From assembly GCF_001411555.2 (NCBI RefSeq), contig NC_049905.1, positions 8,709,053 through 8,773,052 of the forward strand: a DNA stretch of 64,000 nt, read 5' to 3'. Of the stretch, positions 1-11,015 are shown piece by piece. This DNA is from Juglans regia. Lineage: Eukaryota; Streptophyta; Magnoliopsida; Fagales; Juglandaceae. Below the pieces are notes generated by a model, which was not told the DNA's origin, ran no database searches, and was given only the letters and a program-made list of their open reading frames with translations. Every line of letters begins with the position of its first letter. Positions within the stretch are counted from its first letter, which is position 1. The position numbers were made by a program, and so were the translations under genes.

Positions 1-2
1 TC

Positions 3-206
3 TCGAGTGCAGATTACGAGAATAGTGGAGATGAAGATGACACTCCGATTGTAGATGCATACCAAAAAAATGGAGAGGGTATTAACTTGTTTGTTGACGT
101 CAGTGCACTCGAGTTGCTCCCATTGTGTAGAGATGATGTCCCACCTGTCCATCTCGACTCGTCCGTATTAAATGATCATTTAATTCAAGTAAATGAGGAG
201 GAATAA
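3..206 (+). CDS. C-terminal tail of CACTA transposase (TnpD-like), partial
   Basis: A single open frame enters from the window edge and stops at TAA 204-206, giving 67 residues. It is rich in acidic residues and contains a segment reading LCRDDVPP near its middle, which resembles the C-terminal tail of plant CACTA transposases, where a 'RxDV' segment follows the DUF4218 region. The catalytic part lies to the left of the window and cannot be judged. The TnpA-like gene on the same strand starts about 250 bp downstream, the usual order in these elements. The call rests on context and tail similarity; no catalytic motif is visible. Confidence 0.6.
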   Translation, partial: SSADYENSGDEDDTPIVDAYQKNGEGINLFVDVSALELLPLCRDDVPPVHLDSSVLNDHLIQVNEEE

Positions 207-457
207 GAAGAAGAAGAGTAAGAAGATGAAGACAAACCAGAATCAGGCCAGGAGCTGGATAAGGAGGATGAAGAAAAGGTGCATGATGATGATGAAGATG
301 TTATTGAGGGAGATTCTGAAACAAGCATGGAAAATACATCTGAAGATGAAGAATAAAAGTACTAAATATTTTATTCATATAAGGGACTATAAAATATTTT
401 GAATTTTTATAATTTTTTCTAATTAATTTTCTTTGATATAATTAATTATTTTCAAGA
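207..457 (+). other. Spacer between the two CACTA genes
   Basis: This is an AG-rich stretch of GAA/GAT codons just after the transposase stop, followed by AT-rich DNA. An open frame of 69 codons (193-402) is of low complexity and is not considered a gene. Confidence 0.5.
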
Positions 458-1990
458 ATGCCGCCAAAACGACAACGAAGAAATGTGCCTCCGCCAAGTC
501 CAAGTCCTGAACCCATTGAGGACTCCCCACTCGAGGAATCCGCTCCTAAATATCAAGTTAACACGCAAGAGACCAACAACCAGTCGACACATAGCAGTAA
601 GGAAATATTTTCGTTGATAATTAATTATATGGTTAATACTTTTGTCTCAACAACTATATAACTATAATTATACTATCTATTATCATGTAGTTGATGCATT
701 TGCACGTCGCGGTCGTGGCTATACACGTGACATCTCTCTTGAGAAAAATAGAAGGCATGGAAAACTCAAAATCACCATTCATGATAATTCTACTAGAGGA
801 GTGGATGATAGTGCAGCATCGCTTTCCTCCTATATTGGCACAGTAGTTTGAGCTTATGCTCCATTTTATGTGCGCTCATGGCGAGATGTTCCGAATGAGA
901 TTAAGGAGCACATTCAAAGTCGTGTGCTGGTGAGTTTACTTTGAGAGTACAATGTTTTCACCTAGATTAGTATATCATATTTTTTATCTGATTCACTTGT
1001 TAGGATGAATTCGACCTCGACTTTGGTCGTAGCGAGAATTTGAGAACCGTGAATGAGTTGATGGCTACACTATTTCGACGTCACAAGGGACGATGTCATG
1101 ACCATTTCAAGAAGTTTGAGACGTTGGAAGAGGCTGTGCAATCTCCTTTCCAGGAGATAAAGTTAGATGATTGGAGAAAGTATTGTGATCTTTTCGCATC
1201 TCTAGATTATCATGTATTTTACATTTATATCTTTTAATTATTTATATTCTTATTCGTTCTATATATTACATGTATGCATATTACAATTAATGTTCTTAAT
1301 ATATTTTGTAGCACTTGAGTTCTACAAATGCACAAAATAGATCCGCTCCGACTGTCCACCATCGTGCCGATTCAAGGTCATTCCATTGCCTTGCTGAAAA
1401 AATGGTAATTAAAAAATTATAGAATTCATTTATTTTTCTGATATTTTTTTATTTAAGTACTAACATTATCTTTTTAAAATTGCTAATTTCGCTTTGTTAG
1501 AAACGTGGTGATCCTGAAAACTTTTCCCTAATTCATATATATGTTGCTGCTCACACTAATGAGTATAGTGAGTGAATGGATCCTGTCGCTGTAGATAATT
1601 ATGTATGCAATGTTAATTTTGTTTAATAAATTATGTAACATGTGAATAATTTATTTTTTATTTCTATTTCTTTTAATACGTTATTTATTAACGATCATTA
1701 CCTTTCAAATTGTGGAAAAAAATGATGGAGATGCAGTCGGTTTCTGGGGAATCCTCTCCTAGTAACATAGACATATTCACGCAAGTGCTCGGGCCGCAGT
1801 CTAGTATGGCAAAAGGTTTGGGACGATCTATCAAGCATAGATATTCATCCTCTTCAACCTCATCGACTTCACAAATTAATAATCTTACTAAAGATTTAGA
1901 AGCTGCACTGCGTGAGAATTAGTATATGAGGTCGAGACAACAAGAGTTATAGTTTGTCTTTGAATGACAGTCTCATTTAGAGACGCGTCT
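458..1990 (+). pseudogene. CACTA TnpA-like gene (Transposase_24 family), copy A, broken
   Basis: The start is ATG 458 (MPPKRQRRNVPPPSP). Exon blocks with GT-AG borders can be followed: 458-597, about 691-929, 1004-1213, 1312-1404, 1501-1602 and about 1711-1990. Products include a VNELMATLFRRHKGRCHDHF block, an SRSFHCLAEKM block and an IFTQVLGPQSSMAKGLGRS block, in the order seen in the plant En/Spm Transposase_24 family. The last exon is coiled-coil-like. TnpA-type proteins bind the subterminal repeats of the element. Breaks: TGA at 849-851 in exon 2, TGA at 1573-1575, and TAG/TGA codons in the last exon where copy B reads through. About 600 bp present in copy B between the last exon and the terminal region is missing here. 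Confidence 0.8.
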
Positions 1991-2275
1991 GTATGAAAAC
2001 GTTCGAACTATAAACAACGAACGTAAACTTCTCTCATTCGAATGCCAATCGGTCGGGTTGCCATTCGAATGTTCAATTGGACGTCCAAACGTTATTTTCT
2101 ATGACAGTTCTCAACCGTCACAAAAAAGGAAACTTTCGAACGTTCTTCCAAATGGAACACCTCCAACCGTCACTAAAAATATTTTTAGTGACGGTTCAAT
2201 AGTAAACCGTCACCAACTTTTTCCTGTGATGCACATGATATGACGGTCGTGGTGACGGTTTCAAACCGTCACCAA

Positions 2276-2415
2276 ATATCTTTAGTGACGTTTTGGCAAT
2301 TTTTGGTGACGGTTTCCTCTATCACAAAAGACAAATTTTGTTATAATATCTTTAGTGACGTTTTGGCAATTTTTGGTGACGGTTTCCTCTATCACAAAAG
2401 ACAAATTTTGTTATA
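2276..2415 (+). repeat. 70-bp tandem duplication of the CACTA terminal sequence
   Basis: Bases 2276-2345 and 2346-2415 are nearly identical: TTTAGTGACG... through GACAAATTTTGTTAT. Only the second copy is completed to TTATAGTG. Copy B (6230-6306) has a single copy, so the duplication is specific to copy A. Confidence 0.85.
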
Positions 2416-2418
2416 GTG

Positions 2419-2511
2419 TAACAAAAATATCTTAAAGATTTAAAAATATCATAAGAAATTATGTTTCTAATAATTTTCATTGCTTAGATTTTTATGAGTA
2501 ATTTGTATATG

Positions 2512-2548
<37 letters not shown>

Positions 2549-3340
2549 AATATGAGTTATACAAAGATATTCATGCGTACTCAAAGTTTACCTGTCAAAA
2601 TTTGTACATAAAATTATAATATATACAATATAAAGAATCTACTAATTTTTAGAATTAAATAATTCATAGGAAAATTCAAGCTCGTTTGAAAACCAATAAT
2701 AATTGTATGTTCAGCCATCAAGATCAAAGTTTTGAATATCATTTCAGTGACCGTTTCAGTTAAACCGCTGAAACGAAATATTTCGATACTGATACCATTT
2801 TGGGTATCGTTTTGGGATAGTCTATATATAGATAAATTAATTATACATATATAAATTATATTTTAAAATAACATCAATGCAAGTCTTAAAAATTTAAAAC
2901 ATATATTTATAAAACTCAAAAATACTTCTAAGTTCTCAATCCATACTCCCATTTTCATGATGAAGATGAGAGTATGGATTTAATTTTTAAATCTTGAAAA
3001 AATGAAATTAAAAAAAGTTAAGAAAATAATTTCGGATGTGAGAAGTGGAGTAAAAATTATGAAAATATATTAAAATACAAAATATCTGCCGGCACACAAA
3101 AAACTGACTGGTATTGATGAAAACATATCAAAATAACTGATATTTGATTAGGTACTAAACACCTATCTTGCCGTGCCTATTAGTATTCCGGCACAATAAA
3201 TACCGTGCCGTAACAACCTTGATCAAGATATGCATTTAAGATTATTCCTTCAAATCAGAATTCCTTCTTTTAGATTTAAAAGACCCCCTGGTCCCACAAT
3301 AATTGTCTTCACAGCCCATCAAGATAAGCATTTGACAATT
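2419..3340 (+). repeat. Flank shared by CACTA copies A and B (segmental duplication)
   Basis: The sequence after the CACTA end (TAACAAAAATATCTTAAA...) recurs after copy B at 6307-7175 with scattered differences. Duplication therefore copied element plus flank together, rather than by transposition. A (TA)n(TG)n microsatellite lies at 2511-2548. From about 3219 the sequence also matches 13252 onward, downstream of the intact P450. No gene is seen. Confidence 0.8.
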
Positions 3341-4006
3341 GCCTCAAAGTCATCCTTCTTTAAGATTTACATGCCCTACTTTGGTACTCCCTCTACGCAC
3401 AGCTATAAATTTATAGCTTCTTTGTTGGCAAGAGAAGCAAAAACTTTTAGTTCTTTTTTTTCTTTTTTTAATTTTTTAATTTTCCACTATATTTGACTTT
3501 ATTTATTTCAACTAATTCCTGAATAATACCCTTTCCATTTAGAAATAATTTGTACATTTTTAAAATGAAAAATATTTTAATCATAAATAAATTAAACAAA
3601 ATAATCTTATAAATTGAAGTGACATGATATGCATAGTTTGTTAGATTGTAAAGTTATTTTTATTATAAAGTAGATCTAACGGACTACATGGAGCTGTCAC
3701 ATCAATTTGTAGATTATTATTGTGTAATCTCTTTATGACTGTAAAAATATTACTTTTTTATTTTTTATTTTTATAATAGGCCTAACTTTTTTTTTCAAAA
3801 GAATTGTAGTAGATTTTTACATCTAAAAACTATATCTAACCTTACTTTTCCATTTATATAATCTAATGCTAGATCTTGGGGCTAAGAAAATTACAGAGCA
3901 TGTGGGATTTCAACAAGAACATATACTATGGGAATTAAGTACATATCGATTCTCCCATTAATTTCACTTAAATCTTCATGGCCAAACTTGTTAGGCCTTG
4001 CTAGAT
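3341..4006 (+). repeat. Non-coding block repeated at about 13380-14235
   Basis: The sequence is AT-rich, with landmarks such as GCTTCTYTGTTGGCAAGAGA and CTAATGCTAGATCTTGGGGC. The same order of landmarks occurs downstream of the intact P450 gene. No coding potential is seen. Confidence 0.75.
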
Positions 4007-4210
4007 ACAAGCAGTTCGGTACATACCAATACTCATATAACTTTTTTTATTACAAAAAAAATAAAAAAAAATAAAAGAAAATTTTTTTGAGAGAAGAATA
4101 ACGTCTTCTATCTCAAAAAAATTATTTTCGTTTTTAATTCGCATTGTTTCATTAAATGAATGCCTTACATTTAATAATGGTGCGTGAGTTGGTGCGCAAA
4201 ATCGCTTGTA
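4007..4210. mobile_element. MITE family 1, copy 1
   Basis: A non-coding element of about 200 bp with imperfect terminal inverted repeats. The left end is ACAAGCAGTTCGGTACATACC and the right end is the inverse of a CTTACAAGCGATTTTGCGCACC-like arm. Related copies lie at 14236-14443 and, reversed, at 56052-56177. The family is unknown; the size and inverted arms suggest a DNA-transposon derivative. Confidence 0.6.
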
Positions 4211-4341
4211 AGAAGACTGTTCAAATTAGGGCTTAATTGGTTCAATTTAGTTTGGGTTTGGACAAATTTTGGAATTGAACCAGTATGCATCGGTGTTGAT
4301 AATTTAAAATTTGAAGCGGACCATTTTATCACCGAAACTGG

Positions 4342-5343
4342 ATGAATTCGACATCGACTTTGGCCGTAGCGAGGATTTGAGAACCGTGAATGAGTTGATG
4401 GCTACATTATTCCGACGTCACAAGGGACGATGTCATGACCATTTCAAGAAGTTTGAGACGTTGGAAGAGGCTGCGCAGTCTCCTTTCCAGGAGATGGAGT
4501 TAGATGATTGGAGAAAGTATTGTGATTTTTTCGCATCTCCAGATTATCATGTATTTTACATTTATATTTACATTTATATCTTTTAATTATTTACATTCTT
4601 ATTCGTTCTATATATTATATGTATACATATTACAATTAACGTTCTTAATATATTTTGTAGCACTTGAGTTCCACAAGTGCACAAAATAGATCCGTTCCGA
4701 CTGTCCACCATCATGCCGGTTCAAGGTCATTCCACCGCCTTGTTGAAAAAATGGTAATTAAAAAATTATAGAATTAATTTATTTTTCTGATATTCTTTTA
4801 TTTAAGTACTAACATTATCTTTTTAAAATTGCTAATGTCGCTTTGTTAGAAACGTGATGATCCTGAAAACTTTTTCCTCATTCATATCTATGCTGCTGCT
4901 CACACTAATGAGCATAGTGAGTGAATGGATCCTGTCCCTGTAGATAATTATGTAAGCAATGTTAATTTTGTTAAATAAATTATGTAACAAGTGAATAATT
5001 TATTTTTTATTTATATTTCTTTTAATACGTTATTTATTAACGATCATTACCTTTCAAATTGCAAAAAAAAATGATGGAGATGAAGTCGGCTTTTGGGGAA
5101 TCCTCTCCTAGTGACATAGACATATTCACGTTAGTGTTCTGGCCACAGTCTAGTATGGCAAGAGGTTTGGGACGATCTATCAAGCATAGATGTTCATCCT
5201 CTTCAACCTCATCGACTTCACAAATTAATAACCTTACAAAAGATTTAGAAGCTGCACTGCGTGAGAATGAGTATATGAGGTCGAGACAACAAGAGTTAGA
5301 GTTTGTCTTAGAACGACAGTCTCATTTAGAAACGCGTTTATAG
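4342..5343 (+). pseudogene. CACTA TnpA-like gene (Transposase_24 family), copy B, 5'-truncated
   Basis: Exons correspond to those of copy A. The first spans 4342 to about 4551 (DEFDIDFGRSEDLRTVNELM), then comes a short exon ending in a FHRLVEKM block, an exon with TGA at the position where copy A also has TGA (SE-stop-MDP), and a last exon from about 5059. The last exon reads IFTLVFWPQSSMARGLGRS, then a coiled-coil-like SRQQELEFVLERQSHLETRL, and ends at TAG 5341-5343, where related copy C appears to have continued. There is no start codon or 5' exons, so it is non-functional. Confidence 0.78.
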
Positions 5344-5599
5344 GACCAACAGAGAGACTAGGAGGAAAGAATACACAGTGAAGTCCAAAAGCAAGTGCAA
5401 TGGGAGATGATGGTGCAAATGGAGCGTGTTATGTCGTTGCAACAGAATTGCGGTGGGCGAGGAAAAAAGAAAAAATAAATTTTATCAGTAGTGGTGGCTA
5501 AATATCTAATTTTAAAATTTTATAAGACATTATTATTTGTTAATTGATGGTATGCAATATGATACAATTGATATGCTTTTAAATTTTATGAAATTAGTA

Positions 5600-6060
5600 T
5601 TTCTGATCTATACGTTCGAATGTAAAGTAAAAACGTTCGAACATTGGTTCGAGTTTGTTCGAACATTGGTTCAAACTCGAACCAATGTTCAAACATGAAT
5701 GCATTAAATTGTTTAGTAACATTCGAACGTAGGCTTCTACGTTCGAACATACTGACCCTCAAACGAACAAAACGTTCGAATGATCAAGCGATTAACGTTC
5801 GAACAAACCTCCGAACGTACCACTTGCATTCCAACGCTCATTCGTTTACATTCGAAATAACGACCAAACGTTAAACCCGTTACGTTTGAACATTGGTTCG
5901 TTAACGTTCGAATGAAAATTTGAACGTTTATTATAATTAACGTTCGGACGCATAAACGTTTGAACTATAATCAACGAACGTCAACTTCTCTCATTAGAAT
6001 GCCAATCCGTCTGGTTGCCGTTCGAACGTTCAATTGGACATCCGAATGTTATTTTCTATG
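5600..6060. repeat. CACTA subterminal repeat array (ACGTTCGAACG-type)
   Basis: There are many copies, in both orientations, of AACGTTCGAAC or one-base variants (ACGTTCGAA, GTTCGAACAT, ACGTTTGAAC). The core is palindromic. CACTA subterminal repeats bind the element's TnpA; the same motif recurs at 31310-31690, 32340-32520, 34100-34460, 34865-34910 and 36575-36955. Confidence 0.8.
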
Positions 6061-6306
6061 ACAGTTCTCAACCGTCACAAAAAAAGGGAACTTTCGAACG
6101 TTCATCCAAAAGGAACACTTCCAACCGTCACTAAAAATATTTTTAGTGACGGTTCAACAATAAACCGTCACCAATTTTTTTCATTGACGTACCTTAGGTG
6201 ACGGTCGTGGTGACGGTTTCAAACCATCACCAAATATCTTTTGTGACGTTTTGGCAATTTTTGGTGACTGTTTCCTCTGTCACAAAAGACAAATTCTGTT
6301 GTAGTG

Positions 6307-7175
6307 TAACGAAAATATCTTAAACATTTAAAAATATTAGAAGAAATTATGTTTCTAATAATTTTCATTGCTTAGATTTTTATGAGTAATTTGTATATGT
6401 ATATATATATATGTGTGTAATATGAGTTATACAAAGATATTCATGCGTACTCAAAGTTTACCTGTCAAAATTTGTACATAAAATTATAATATATACAATA
6501 TAAAGAATCTATTAATTTTTAGAATTAAATAATTCATAGATAAATTTAAGCTCTTTTGGAAACAAATAATAATTGTATGTGCAGCCATCAAGATCAAAGT
6601 TTTGAATATCATTTCAGTGACCGTTTCATTTAAGCCACTGAAACGAAATATTTCCATACTGATATCGTTTTGGGTATCGTTTCGAGATAGTCTATATATA
6701 GATAAATTAATTATATATGTATAAATTATATTTAAAAATAACATCAATGCAAGTTTTAGAAAGTTAAAACATATATTTATAAAACTGAATAATACTTCTA
6801 TGTTCTTAATCCATACTCCCATTTTCATGATGAAGATGAGAGTATGGATTTGATTTTTAGATCTCGAAAAAATGAGATTAAAAAAAATTAAGAAAATAGT
6901 TTTCAAATATGAGAAGTGGAGTAAAAATTATATAAAAATACAAAATGTATGTCGGCACACAAAAAACTGGCTGGTATTGATCAAAACATACCAAAATAAC
7001 TGGTATTTGATTAGGTACGAAACACCTGTCTTGCCGTGCTTATTAGTATTCCGGCACAATAAATACCGTGCCGTAACAACCTTGATCAAGATATGCATTT
7101 AAGATTATTCCTTTAAATCAGAATTCCTTCTTTTAGATTTAAAAGCCCCCCTGGTCCCACAATAATTGTCTTCAC
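6307..7175 (+). repeat. Second copy of the CACTA right flank
   Basis: The sequence parallels 2419-3320 with small indels and point changes, down to CCTGGTCCCACAATAATTG. Similarity stops at 7175, where a short inverted-repeat element begins. Confidence 0.8.
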
Positions 7176-7426
7176 TAGGGGTGTAAATTTAAACCAAAAA
7201 ATCGAAAAACAAGTCCGAACAAGATATGCATTTAAAACAAGTCATATTAAAATTTCATATTATATTAATTAACAATTTAGCGTAAAACATATATAATATA
7301 ATATATATACCTGTCCGGTTTAGTCTAAAACGATTTTCAAAATATGAAAACCGTACAACATACAGAATCAGACTGGTTATAATCGGATTGGTTCAATTAT
7401 TTTTTCGATTTTTTTTTACACCCCTA
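7176..7426. mobile_element. MITE-like element with TAGGGGTGTAAA ends
   Basis: The left end TAGGGGTGTAAA is matched by the right end TTTACACCCCTA in inverse orientation. The interior is non-coding, with A-rich and T-rich arms. The ends resemble those of small hAT-type elements. A related right end (TTTCTTACACCCCGACTTTTAAG) is seen near 14625-14650. The flanks (GTCTTCAC / CTTCTAAC) do not form a clean duplication. Confidence 0.6.
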
Positions 7427-8015
7427 CTTCTAACCGCCTTTTGCAATTGTGAGTCTCAACAATATCAGTGTCATATATTTAGGTGTCATAAATTAACTTA
7501 CAAGTTGGATTTGAATTAACTAATATAATCAAATATCCATAATTTGACACCATTCAAATTACCAGCCCTGATGTTTATCGTACCAAACTTAGTAGGAGGT
7601 GCTGATAATTAATTAATATAATCGAATATCACGGAAACTTGAATAGGAGTAGGTGATAATCAATTCGGTGATATGCATGGCGCAGCTCATGTGGCCAGAA
7701 TATTGTTCTCATATTTGATATTGTTTTTTAGATGATAATTGAAGCGCCGAAATCTTGAAGAAATGTTACGATAATCAATTAATTAATTCCAGACCATACC
7801 ACTACCATAAAATAAACATATTTGAAATTTATTGTCCACCGCAAACCACAACTACTCGCCCTATTATATATCTCTCTCTGTTTTCTTTTCTTAAATGATG
7901 AATGCGATTTTATTAAAATAATTAAAAAAAAAATCAATTGACTTTTAATAAGCATGATGATCATATTCGTCATCATTGGCATAATATATAGGTTTCGTGG
8001 AGAAATTGGCTGCAT

Positions 8016-8310
8016 TTCATTGTAAGACTAATATGAGATCAGTTTAATTTTAAATAGAATCTAACATTCAAATACTTAACTCTCAAATTATTAAACTCAT
8101 CTCAACTCAAAATCTCTTTACACGTGAGACTTACAACCTTTTTCAAATTAACATATTTTTATATATGAGATTCACAACCTTTTTCAACTTTCTATAAAAA
8201 AGTATTAAACTCATCTTAACATCCAAACACACTTTAAACTCAATTTAGATAGACTCCACATAACTCCATTCACTACTAAGCTCAGTTCAACATCCAAATG
8301 CAGTCTAAAA
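8016..8310. mobile_element. MITE family 2, copy 1 (degenerate left end)
   Basis: This parallels 25526-25849, where both ends are clearer (GGCTATGTTTGGTTGCAAAA and the inverse of CATCCAAACGCAGTCTAAG). Here the right end CAACATCCAAATGCAGTCTA is present and the left end has decayed. Non-coding. Confidence 0.55.
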
Positions 8311-8453
8311 ACCTGATTGATTCTTGCGCATGCGTATGCTAACTTTCAATACTCATTAGATGTGTAATGTAGGACTGCTAAATAAAATTTATATATATAT
8401 AGAATAAGATTGCCCTATAGGTTGAGATTAGCATGCAAATGCAAGTGAGAGGA

Positions 8454-8463
8454 TATATAAATA
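8454..8463 (+). promoter_or_regulatory. TATA box-like site in the upstream block
   Basis: TATATAAATA sits in AGAGGATATATAAATAGGGCA and is conserved at 26000-26009. It is a good TATA match with a plausible start region about 30 bases downstream, but no intact gene follows it closely here. The intact P450 begins 2.5 kb away. Confidence 0.4.
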
Positions 8464-9099
8464 GGGCACTGTTATCAACTTCCCTTAAACAATATTTTGG
8501 AAGATGCTAAACTAGAGAAGTTTTACATGAAGCCTTACACTACACATCTCCACCAAATTAATATGTGATTTTCATTTTTGTCATTTTATCTTAATGCTTA
8601 AATATGTGTGTATTTAAATGAAATGACAAAATTGAAAAATTACATGTTGGTTAGGGATGTGTGTGGTATTAAACTTTTTTGTAGCATTTTTCAGCTAAAA
8701 TAATACAACCAACAAGGATTAAAATTGGTGTACATCGATTTATCTAATTGTTAGCTGATTTTACATTAAACATAAGAGTAATATATACTAGATATAGTCC
8801 TGTGATGTGTAAGACCGAAGTGATTTTTTTCATATGGATTTTGAATTTGTCTACTTTCGCCAATGGAGATGCACGAGGCTTATATACTCTAGAACTGTAC
8901 AAATCATTTCCCTTTTATGTACATAATCCAATACGAATGCTAATTTGTTACTATTTTTGTCACTATGTGAATGTAGTTTAATTATAAATAAATGTAAAAC
9001 AAATTTTCAATTTAATTTCACTGTAAAGCATGCCAATTAGATGGTCGTCATTCTCATCGTGTACATACAGATGCAACCAACTCACCAGGAGATCATGCT

Positions 9100-9425
9100 T
9101 GGAGAATGAGATGAGATGATCAGAATTTTATGAATAATAATAAGATGGTTTATAAATAGTAGTAAGATAGTTTGAGTTAATTTATTATTGAGTTTTGGAA
9201 AAAGAGAAAAAAAAATTGAATAAAAAATATTATAAAGTTAAAAGATTGTTAGAATATAATTTTTATTTTAGGATTTGAAAAAGTTGAATTAGTTTTTATT
9301 TTTTTGTTTAGAAATTTGAAAAAATTGTAATGATTAATTTGAAAAAATTATAATGATTAATTTGAAAGTGTTTATATTTGAATGATGTTTGACATGAGAT
9401 GTAAATTGTTTCCAAACATCTCCTA
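9100..9425. mobile_element. MITE family 3 (ATGAGATGAGAT type), copy 1
   Basis: This is non-coding DNA beginning GAATGAGATGAGATGATC, with internal GAATAAAAAATATTATAAAG, ATTGTTAGAATATAATTTTT and GAAAAAATTGTAATGATTA. Similar segments are at 44335-44520 and 51797-51975, and inverted at 52425-52635, which indicates a dispersed short element. Confidence 0.55.
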
Positions 9426-9638
9426 AAAGAGATTACATATTCTGCATCATATAACATCAAAAGTGTTATATATCAAGAGTAATCCAAATTATATAAATCT
9501 TAACCATGGACTAACCTTTGAATTAAGTACGTACTCCTTTCATCAAGCTGCTACATATAATTGCTAAATCCCAATTTCTTTTAAGAAAAGGATTATAACC
9601 ACAAATAAATTATAAAAAATAAATATACAAGCTGACGT

Positions 9639-11015
9639 GGTTTCATGTAATATATTATATCTATTTTATAATAAAAGTATTTTTACAATTTAATATACAA
9701 CACTAAATCATGTCAATTTATGAATTTACTTTTGTAACTAAAACATTTATATTTTCTTCTAATAAAATGGCAATATTGAGAAACTACAAAAGAAAAAATC
9801 AAACAAGAAATAGTAGGTCAAACAGGTTTCAATCATAGCTGTAAGGGTATTTCCGCCTCACTCGTAAGCCCACTAGGCGCTCAGCCAATAGTAATGGGTT
9901 TCACCCCGATACTTGACCCCAGTGCCCAAACTTGCCCAAGAAGCAACTCGCTTGCAAGGGAAAGTAAGCAATAATGATTGATGGGACAGACAAGCCTGTC
10001 GCCACTCGGCCGCATCACGCTCATGAAGACTTGCATAGGGTAGAACGAGAAAGATGAAGAACCTTTGATCTTCTGACAAGGGAATATCGAGGGACCACCG
10101 AAGATACTAGTAGAGTAAAGCAAATCGGAGAACCACCCTGCATTAACGACACCATTATTTGAGCAACACGGCACATTAATGGCACCGTTGTAGAGGCATG
10201 TCAAATTTAAAGGACTTTGACAAAATGAACAGTAAAAATGATATGGGCTCCACAGGGGCAGGCACGATCTGTTCCCCTAGACTCCCAATATAGATAGCAA
10301 TTTCTAGAAACGAAAAAGCTCTCGAGACTCTCTCATTATTTAAAAACTTATAAAATACTTTACTGACATTATCATCGGAGACTCCCCAGCCGCAAAGCTA
10401 TCCTCTCCAGCTTTTTTCTTTTTCATTTTTGCAGGCCCAGCTTTAAAGACCCGAGTTGCTAAAACTTAGCCTAAAGACGTATGAAACACGACGTTAACCA
10501 TAGGTGCAGTTAATTAATCATTAAATAATTTCTGCTTCCACATATGCAATTAATGCCCTATGTACATTCTGTGATATTACCGTCACGATCATCATGCCTA
10601 GTACACGATGAGCTGCATATATAATATTCAAGCCTGCAACTGTATATAATAAGGATTGGAATTCACAAATTATAATTGCATGCTGAGAATTATAAGATCG
10701 ATCCAACAGCAACTGGCCAACTGTCAAAGGCCTCTCGAAATACTATTCTATCTCCAAATTATCCTGTAATTAAGAGGTAAGCACTTGTTTAAACTTGTTT
10801 TAAAGATGTGCATGCATGGGGTACTGCATGGTTTATGATCATCATCATTGAAATTATTGATCATAAATGGATAAAGAAATTTTTCTACTGATTTTTTTGT
10901 TTTGATTTTGTGAAAGTTATTTTAGTTCTTGTGTTCATGTTAAAATCTTCTAAATTATGAAATGAAATTATATTGATGCAAAGATTTTTTTTTTTTTGTT
11001 TTTTGTTCTAAAGCC
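9639..11015 (+). promoter_or_regulatory. 5' flank of the intact P450 gene, shared with P450 copy 4
   Basis: From GTGGTTTCATGTAATATATT up to the start codon, this region is collinear with 45165-46359 upstream of P450 copy 4, except for the segment 9831-10052, which that copy lacks. The conserved part therefore probably includes the native promoter. No unambiguous TATA box is picked out. Small minus-strand open frames here (for example 10521-10727) have a similar counterpart at 45862-46071, but that follows from DNA duplication and is not taken as evidence of a protein. Confidence 0.55.
9831..10052. other. GC-richer insertion in the P450 5' flank
   Basis: About 220 bp is present here and replaced by about 20 bp at the matching place upstream of P450 copy 4 (near 45375). 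Its composition differs from the AT-rich neighbours (for example CACTCGGCCGCATCACGCTC). On the minus strand a frame is open through it (9873-10079). The origin is not recognised; organelle DNA is one possibility. Confidence 0.5.

Larger units (their letters stand above)
1..2418 (+). mobile_element. CACTA (En/Spm-type) transposon, copy A, 5' end outside the window
   Basis: The segment holds the tail of a transposase gene, then a TnpA-like gene, then a terminal region with many GTGACGGTTT/AAACCGTCAC blocks. It ends at 2418 in TTGTTATAGTG, the reverse complement of a CACTATAACAA terminus. CACTA elements carry terminal CACTA inverted repeats and subterminal repeats bound by TnpA. The left terminus lies before base 1. 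Both reading frames inside carry stops, so this copy is judged immobile on its own. Confidence 0.8.
4342..6306 (+). mobile_element. CACTA 3' half, copy B (5'-truncated)
   Basis: The copy begins exactly at the GATGAATTC exon start of the TnpA-like gene and runs through its last exon, an untranslated tail and a subterminal region dense in ACGTTCGAAC-type repeats (about 5610-6060). It ends in TTGTTGTAGTG at 6306. Left of 4342 is unrelated DNA shared with 14440-14590, so the 5' half was lost or never copied. Confidence 0.8.
7427..9080 (+). repeat. P450-unit upstream block, copy 1 (repeated at 24972-26342)
   Basis: Shared order with the second copy: AACTTACAAGTTGGATTTGA, GGCGCAGCTCATGTGGCC, ATGATGATCATATTCGTCAT, a short inverted-repeat element, GAGGATATATAAATAG, and ATGTGTAAGA. 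The block holds no convincing gene; the small open frames in it are not conserved between copies. Confidence 0.8.

Noticed and set aside
6484..6906. 140-codon minus-strand hydrophobic frame
   Set aside because: AT-rich composition yields Phe/Ile/Leu runs; it lies in the duplicated CACTA flank and is not maintained in the sister copy at 2600-3020.
10521..10727. Minus-strand frame conserved at 45862-46071
   Set aside because: Conservation reflects duplication of the whole P450 5' flank; the two frames differ in length and ends, and no domain is recognisable.
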